Shown one piece after another: positions 57,905 through 64,000 of a stretch of 64,000 nucleotides of DNA. Position numbers and translations under genes: made by a program. The notes under the pieces are model-generated. The model saw only the letters and a program-made list of their open reading frames with translations, did no database searches and was not told where the DNA came from. This stretch comes from Hysterium pulicare CBS 123377 (taxonomy: Eukaryota; Ascomycota; Dothideomycetes; Hysteriales; Hysteriaceae), in the NCBI GenBank assembly GCA_000467715.1, contig AJFK01000018.1, positions 35,056 to 99,055 of the forward strand, in the 5' to 3' direction. Each line of letters starts with the position of its first letter. Positions within the stretch are counted from its first letter, which is position 1.

Positions 57905-59060
57905 GCATTGGGCAGGAGTTTGCATCGGTTGGCATCATGGATGGGTGCTTGCGTTGCGTTGCGTTGCAGTAGTTGGTTAGAATTTCTCCTCATTTCTCCG
58001 TCGTTCCCCGGATTTGCAGCCTGCATTACGACCTGCCTTGGGCTCTTTTTGGCGATTCCGCCACACTTGGACTATCCAATGGCTTTTGTGACAGCAAGCC
58101 ACGCATGATGGCTGATAGGATCTCGACGTAGACGAATGCTCAAGTTGTGCTCATGACATGCTGCTCGCATAGCGTGGTGTGGACGCTGACTCGCCGCTGA
58201 TTCATGACCATGCCGCAAAGGGGCTAGCATCACATGGAAGACAAAGAACAGCAAATCTCCAAGCCGAGACTCCGCGGACGAGTCCAATCAAAAGCTAGAC
58301 CAAGAAGTGATGCTAGTCAGAAATCATCCACGATCGCACCAGGTCCAGCCGCCTGACTCGTGCAGCTGGCCTCAACCTCATTCCGGTAGACGCGGACTGT
58401 GGACATTCACCTCCAAGCCTCCCAGCTACCCCAAGCTACAGCAAACCGTCCCGTGTCGTGCTCCTTGGATGACTTTGCTCCCTTGACAGCGTCTTCACGC
58501 TTCTTCACGCGTATCATTGGCTCTTACTATAGGCCACTTTTTTCGATGCGCCGCGACCCAGCATCCTGTGACCCTGTTGACGCGAACGGTCGAGCTGGAG
58601 TACCCCGCGCCTCCGGTCTGATGGAAACCAGACCTGTGAACTACACCAAAACGGCCAATGTCGGTACCAGAGAGCTGTCAAATGCAGGGACTTTATTGGC
58701 TTTTGCTGACCTCAACATGGAAAGAATCGGTCTGACCGGCAAGCTTCCTCCATAGCAATCTTCGTCAAGCCTTCGTCAAGCCTTCGTCAACCGTCAATGG
58801 ACGGACTGTCCATGCGTACGTGGGGCCCCGCAGTCCTTGGGTCGAAGCCAGCCCGACTGTTTGGAGGCAGCTAGTCAGGGAGGATCTACGCCCCACGAAC
58901 CCTGAGGCTTTTTTATCTTCATCATTCCGCCAGCTTGTCCTTTGACTCGCTTCCCCGCTTCTCCATCTCTATACCTAGGTAGTCATCTACTTGTTTGCTC
59001 TATTGCTGTGCGATTGTGATATCCAATAGTGCCATACATCTTCCCCGTTAAGCTATCATC
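57905..59060. other. Intergenic region of 1.2 kb with small repeats; promoter of the Zn2Cys6 regulator
   Basis: Contains a GCGTT pentamer run (57951-57967), an 11-bp tandem repeat (58761-58791) and a perfect TACCTAGGTA palindrome at 58972-58981, shortly before the regulator's ATG. No coding frame with an ATG and motifs was seen. Confidence 0.45.
58761..58791. repeat. 11-bp tandem repeat, three copies
   Basis: TTCGTCAAGCC is repeated almost three times in direct array (the last copy is truncated/variant). Non-coding. Confidence 0.85.
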
Positions 59061-62030
59061 ATGCAATCTACCCCTCCAAACAGTTCAATCACGAACGACC
59101 AAATGTCTGAAAGTCAAGAGAACAAGCCCCAGGTAGAAAATGCACAGAATGGGAGCTCGAAGCCCCAAAAGTCGCGTCATCGAGCTTCCGTTGCATGTGC
59201 TTCATGTAGAGACCGCCGAATTCGGGTATGTGAAGCTCCATTTCACCCGTTTCCTTGTACTTTCTGACATTGTACCAGTGCGTAGTACCTCCAGGAGATA
59301 AAGAATGTACTCAATGCAAACGATCTGGCGTCGAATGTATCATTAAGAACGATGATGAAAGGCGAAGGTATGTCCCAGATTCACTCAGTGAGGCCTTTAA
59401 CTCATCGATAGTAAAGGCCTATTTCCAGAGCATACATGTGTTCACTCACAGAACGCGTGGCGCTCCTAGAAAGCATGCTGAAGGAGAGGGGAGAAGAGCC
59501 TCCGCCAGCAAACCACCCCCCAAAGACCCGCCATGGCCTGCCAAGAACCGAAGAGGAAGGGTCGCAGGAGCGGGAAGGATCGAAATCACAATGCAACAAT
59601 GGGCAAGAAAACTCAAGCCCAGGAAGTCAACATAGCCAGCAAGACGACTTCATAGATGTAGATCATATTGAACAAGACAGCGGCAACCATCAAGACGAGG
59701 ACGCCAACGCTGCGTCCCCTTCGATTCTTGCGCCTCCAAATAAAGACGGAATGGTCAGTCGACTACTTTCGACAAGAGGACACTTGAGCTTCGACCAGCT
59801 GAGCGGTCGTCTCCGATATTTCGGACCCACCACCAATTGCCACGTACACTCTGAACTCGGAAATCCCATGGAAGCGGATCGAGAATCCACAGAGCAGTCC
59901 CGAAGGGCCGAGAAAATCATCAGGTCCCTACCTATGGAGACATATGATTACCTGATGGAGCTTTTTTGGCAATATTACAATCCAGTCATTCATGTGTTGC
60001 ACCAGGAAGCTTTTAACGAAGACCACGAGAGTGGGAGGAATCAGTTCTATTCAGGCTTTCTTCACGTTTGTGTTTTGGGTATGGGTTTTAGGTTTGCGGA
60101 TAAGACTCGACCGGAGATCCAGAGAATAATGCTGCCTGGGATGGAAAGCACTCTTCATCGGGAAGCGAAGTATATGCTCGATCAAGAGCTAGAGAGACCA
60201 GGTGGAATCCCATCTGTCGTGGCTCTTCTGCTGTTAGGGGACTTGGAATGCGGAGGTGAGACATTTATTCCATTTCCAACAACGGTGGATCTGACTTTGC
60301 GTTAGTCGGTAGGGACAATTTGGGATGGCTTTATGGAGGTATGGCTGTAAGACTAGCATTTGATATTGGGTAAGTCTTCTGTTCGAAAATCCGGGTCAGC
60401 TGCTGAGCAATAACTGCCTAGTCTTCATCTCGATACACGACTTTCAGGGCTCCTTGAACGAGAAGTGCAAATTCGTCAAATGACTTTGTGGGCTTGTGTT
60501 ATTTATGATAAGTGAGTACTCAAATCTGCGCTAGAGAGAGAAGTAGCTAACATGCTCTCAAGATATTGGGCATTATTCCTCGGACGGCCGACCAGCATGA
60601 AGAGTGCTGATCTCGAAATCTACTCGTTAACGAAACAATTCGAGCGCCTTGGTACATGCCGACCAGCTGGCCCGGAGAAGAGCCTCGAGACCCAGATCTA
60701 CGAGGCATTGCTTGACCTCATGGAACTCGCGGGCAAGATCACAGAAAACATGGATCCAAGATCTCAGAGCCCCGAGGCCATTATTGACCGGAACCAATAC
60801 CTCCGAATGGCTGCTCTTGACCGCGAGTTCAGCAAATGGTATGCTCGACTACCGGAATCCCTTCGATGGACACCCGCAAACATCAACACTGCGCCGTTCT
60901 CCTTCTTCTTACTTCATCAGCAATATCATTCCTCACTCATTCTGTTGCACCGTCCATTCGCCATGTATGAGGATCATGGTCATCAAAGTTATGAAGGGAA
61001 TGGCCCAGATGACCATTTTTCCGCCCTATCTAGGACAGTCTGCACCAAGCATGCTATTCGAGTTGCACGTATCTTCTGGCAGCATCGGCAGAGATTTGAT
61101 ACTAGGCAGATTTTCGTCACAGGACTGCAACATGCTGTGAGTACAAGTCTACAATAAGCTGCGTGAAGATGACTAATGGATCCATAGGGGACCGCAGCAA
61201 CTGCTCTCGTTGCCGCCCTAGCGTTTATTAAAGACCCTACCGATCGTAATAATAACATGCAGTACCTCGAATGCCTCTCTGCTGCGCTTCAAGACATGTC
61301 AATGACGTACCAACCCGCGGAGCGCATGTCCGTAGTTCTGCAAGCCGTCATGGTAGAACTGCGAGGTGGAGCCCTTGAGCCTTCCTTCAAACTTTATAAA
61401 CCCAAAGGGGCCGTCGTCCCAGCTCGTCGCGGTTCTAGCAACGACACTGCGGACCCGCCTATATTTAAAAGAAGGCAGACGAGCAGACCACGAGCAGGCA
61501 CGACAAGTAGCAAGAAAACGAGATCAGCGAGCATGAGCACAACGGCTGGTGGTGTGGGTCTAGACCTCACTATCAAGCCACCACCACCACCTGCCCGCTT
61601 CGACGCCGAAAGCGAGAGGTCTGATGGGTACATTTTAGTTACGCCCCGAAGTGAACTTTCTGGATGGCCTAACCTATCCGACACCACAATGGACCATGCA
61701 GCTTCAATGGCCACACCCGGCGCCTCCACCTCCCTATCAACCTCCGCACCTCGCAACACATGGATGGGTGCCGAACTCGATAACTCAGACTCGATATCGC
61801 AACTCGCGAGCGTGCATTTCCCCGAAATTCCCAACTTGTCCGAAAGCGAGAATATGTCGCATCTGGACTACTTGTCCCTTGGCACCGAGGAGTGGAGGGA
61901 TTGGCATGGTGGTACGGGAAGTAATTCGGGGGTGGGAGGGACTGATCTTGATGGGTTTCCTTCTCAGGGAAATTTCGGGTTGAGCTTTCCGGGGACGCCG
62001 GGAAGGTTTAGTGGGATTATTAATGGGTGA
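59061..62030 (+). CDS. Zn2Cys6 fungal-type transcription factor
   Basis: Seven exons: 59061-59225, 59279-59367, 59429-60255, 60306-60369, 60422-60511, 60563-61136 and 61188-62030; 883 residues. The binuclear zinc cluster spans exons 1 and 2: CASCRDRRIR-C, then CTQCKRSGVEC. Intron 1 falls exactly before the third cysteine. A coiled-coil dimerisation stretch follows (LTERVALLESMLKER). The fungal-specific TF middle homology region covers about residues 260-600 (YYNPVIHVLHQEAF, GWLYGGMAVRLAFDIGLHLD, WALFLGRPTSM). The C-terminus is Ser/Pro/Gly-rich and acidic, probably the activation domain. Its position next to the catabolic genes makes it the likely pathway regulator (inference). Confidence 0.9.
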
Positions 62031-62866
62031 CTATCCGAGTTTATAAGGGAGGCGAAGGAAGTTTTGGACCTGGACATGGAAGTGGACGGCGAAGATTATG
62101 GAGATTGATTTGTATGTTCTCAAGGGTATAACGGCTTTGATATCGGCGAGTTCGTCTTTTTTGGGAAAATGTATAGGAGTGGGAGGGTTTCTGCCTGGGA
62201 AAGCGGCGCCTCGCAAAAGCTCCGGAGAGCGTTTACGCCATCTGTCTTTATCGACGGACGAAGTCTTGATCATTATTGTAGCTTCCTTGAATCAACTTGT
62301 CGGATTTTCGGGTAGTATTGATCCCTCATTCTTGCGCGTCAGCCTTACTGTATCAAAACTCGACCACTCGACATCGTTAAGTCTCTGCATTACTTCTCGA
62401 AGTAAAGCACATACTTGAATATTCAGATGCACTTAAGGATCCTGAGGCGTGTGGAGAGATCACGTGAGCTGATCATGTGGAACCCGAATGGTGTGCTGCT
62501 CAATGCCGTAAGCGAGAGAAATTTATCTGGAGAAAACCCGCTCGCTTCTTTCCGCTCTCTTCTCTTTTTTCTTCATCATGAAAGTTGACACCCAGAATTA
62601 ATTTGACTTTGAATCCCGCACTACATGGACTTCGAGTTGTATTAGCTGGGGAGACAAAATCCGTTGCTCCCAAGAACCACAGTCTCGATTCTAAATAGGC
62701 TGATGTGTCCCGTAGCTCCGAAACATACCTCCTCCCTCTACCTATTAGTACTACGTCGTCCTCGTCGCAATGGATGCATAGGCCCACCTCCAAAGCAGCT
62801 GCAGTGACGCGCGCGCTCGCTTTGGAGGCACTACTCTACCCTTCCCATTGGAATCTCCAATAGAAA
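62031..62866. other. Intergenic region of 0.8 kb
   Basis: Lies between two plus-strand genes. No coding or RNA feature is supported. Confidence 0.45.
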
Positions 62867-63607
62867 ATGGACTCTTCGACCTCCTCACTCGATTCAGATT
62901 CCTTCATCTCGCCCACACACTCCTTCCGCTTCTCCTCCCTTCCCTCAGAACTACGCGTAAGAATCTACGAAACCCTCCTGCTCCTCCCCAAACCCATAGA
63001 CCTCGACCCCACAAACCACCGCCTCATCTCACCACGCCTGCAACTCTTCCTCGTAAGCCGACGCATGCATGACGAGGCGTTCCGCATCTTTTACGGTGGT
63101 AACACGTTCCGTGTCTTCCCTGTCCACGGCCGCTTCTTCCATACAAAGTATCCGCTCCTCGCTCGTCTCCCGCCTCGATATCGCGAAGTCATAACGAGTT
63201 TGGAGTTGAGATTAGGACCGGGGTGGACCGCGCCGCCGAAATGCTGGAGCGTCGATGAGAGGCTTGGCTTACGGGATGCGAGGGCGCTAAATATATTGAA
63301 GGTGTTTGTGGAGTGTGATCCAGCCTCAGACCCTATATTTGAGGGGTTTAGAGTTGGACAGGATTTCTATACCGTCTTTTGTGAAAACTTAGTGAGAAGC
63401 TTGATAATGCAGGTCCCGTCTATTGCTGAAGTACAATTTGACGGGTGGCCATCTGTCTCGAGAAACTCGCCGCTTCTGCAAGAGCTTCTTAAGGAGGTGA
63501 AGAGGCGGAATAAGAGGATCACGTGGGGTCCCGAACGCGGGTGGGATAAAGTTTTTGAGATGAGTTTGGGGCATTTACTTGCGAAGCTGAGCTTGGGACC
63601 GGCTTGA
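62867..63607 (+). CDS. 2EXR-like domain protein
   Basis: A single-exon ORF of 246 residues from ATG 62867. After a Ser-rich N-terminus it has FRFSSLPSELRVRIYETLLL, then RLQLFLVSRRMHDEAFRIFY and the NTFRVF strand. This is the 2EXR/F-box-like module very common in Leotiomycetes and Sordariomycetes. The C-terminal part (RYREVITSLELRLGPGW, LNILKVFVECDPASDP) matches the long form of that family. Function is unknown; it may be F-box-related protein recruitment. It is the last gene before the AT-rich block. Confidence 0.7.
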   Translation: MDSSTSSLDSDSFISPTHSFRFSSLPSELRVRIYETLLLLPKPIDLDPTNHRLISPRLQLFLVSRRMHDEAFRIFYGGNTFRVFPVHGRFFHTKYPLLARLPPRYREVITSLELRLGPGWTAPPKCWSVDERLGLRDARALNILKVFVECDPASDPIFEGFRVGQDFYTVFCENLVRSLIMQVPSIAEVQFDGWPSVSRNSPLLQELLKEVKRRNKRITWGPERGWDKVFEMSLGHLLAKLSLGPA

Positions 63608-63814
63608 TTCGTGGAGCATATTTGCTTGCAGAAGCTGCGGGACGACTGCACAGGCTTTAGGCATACATGGTAAGGGTCATTCATAGATGTATGTAGGGCA
63701 TGAGTTCATATGTATATATATCGAGCCACAGCACCTAATCTTATCATCTTTCTACCATCACCTTCAGCAACTATATTCTGTGGTCAAACAATTCTTTGCT
63801 TAGAGCGTGAGATG

Positions 63815-64000
63815 TAATAAGTTAAGAAATTAGAATATAAACTTTACTTTTTTCTAAATAGCTTTTTTTTTAAATATTTTTTTTTCTAAATAGCTTTTTA
63901 TAGATAGTTTTTTTTTTAAAAAAAAAAAGAAATTTCTATAGTAGACTATATTAGGAAAAGTTTTTACTTATTATCTAATACTAATAGCTAGTAACTATTA
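63815..64000. other. AT-rich block with RIP signature (start of a mutated repeat or AT isochore)
   Basis: From about 63815 the base composition changes abruptly. In 63841-64000 I count 25 G or C in 160 bases (about 16 percent), and I find no CA, TG or CG dinucleotide at all on either strand. TA steps are frequent, and the string TTTTTCTAAATAGCTTTTT occurs twice (about 63850 and 63890). Complete loss of CpA/TpG is what repeat-induced point mutation leaves. The block continues past the window, so its source element cannot be named. Confidence 0.7.

Noticed and set aside
58399-58755. 118-residue plus-strand frame before the regulator
   Set aside because: It starts at GTG, has no ATG near its beginning and no recognisable domain; probably promoter sequence.
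36171-62030. Secondary-metabolite biosynthetic cluster
   Set aside because: Tailoring-type enzymes, an MFS pump and a regulator are present, but no PKS, NRPS, terpene cyclase, DMATS or RiPP precursor was seen. The CoA ligase, acyl-CoA dehydrogenase and peroxisomal tails fit catabolism better. A core gene outside the window cannot be ruled out.
1-64000. tRNA, rRNA or CRISPR features
   Set aside because: No tRNA T-loop with matching clover-leaf arms, no rRNA-like conserved blocks and no regularly spaced repeats were found by eye. A tRNA scan would be decisive.

Overview
This is a stretch of nuclear DNA from a filamentous ascomycete fungus (Pezizomycotina). The evidence is short 49-100 nt introns with GTANGT-type donors, many intron-bearing monocistronic genes on both strands, fungal-specific families (Zn2Cys6 regulator, DUF3405, 2EXR, TRI12-like MFS, EthD, M28B peptidase), and a right-hand end that turns into an extremely AT-rich block with no CpA, TpG or CpG dinucleotides, as left by repeat-induced point mutation (RIP). 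A Leotiomycete is my best guess, but the sequence alone does not prove the class.

Left part (1-35.9 kb) is a mixed housekeeping and lineage-specific region. It holds a partial F-box gene, a conserved one-TM fungal protein, a decayed gene fragment, a cysteine-rich cell-surface protein with a GC-AG intron, an EthD/ABM-type barrel protein and a tiny zinc-binding ORF. Then come two tandem RING-type paralogues with the same unusual intron position, a glutamate-carboxypeptidase-like M28B peptidase, a class I methyltransferase, a broken JEN-type carboxylate transporter and a small secreted/GPI-like protein. These are followed by a broken CYP52-like P450, another RING protein, a DUF3405 Golgi-type protein, an AT-hook-like protein, a multi-TM protein, the cytosolic Phe-tRNA synthetase alpha subunit and a hydrophilic repeat protein.

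Right part (36.2-62.0 kb) is a dense run of catabolic enzymes. In order they are an ACAD10/11-type APH kinase, an ACAD10/11-type acyl-CoA dehydrogenase, an HSL-type alpha/beta hydrolase, a zinc alcohol dehydrogenase, an EthD protein, an MFS exporter and a PRISE-like enone reductase. They continue with an aldehyde dehydrogenase, a 15-PGDH-like SDR, a peroxisomal SDR (ends SKL), a peroxisomal acyl/aryl-CoA ligase (ends AKL), a flavin (Baeyer-Villiger type) monooxygenase and a large Zn2Cys6 regulator. No PKS, NRPS or terpene cyclase is present, so this looks like a degradation cluster and not a biosynthetic one.

A coherent working model uses all of these. An enone or ketone is reduced and/or oxygenated to an ester or lactone (PRISE, BVMO), hydrolysed (alpha/beta hydrolase), and its alcohol end oxidised (ADH, ALDH, SDRs). 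The acid is then CoA-activated in the peroxisome (CoA ligase), and a 4-hydroxyacyl-CoA is phosphorylated and eliminated by the kinase/dehydrogenase pair so that it can enter beta-oxidation. The window closes with a 2EXR-type protein and the RIP-like AT-rich block. Exon boundaries were derived by hand from splice consensus, reading-frame continuity and family motifs; every intact spliced model given is a whole number of codons.
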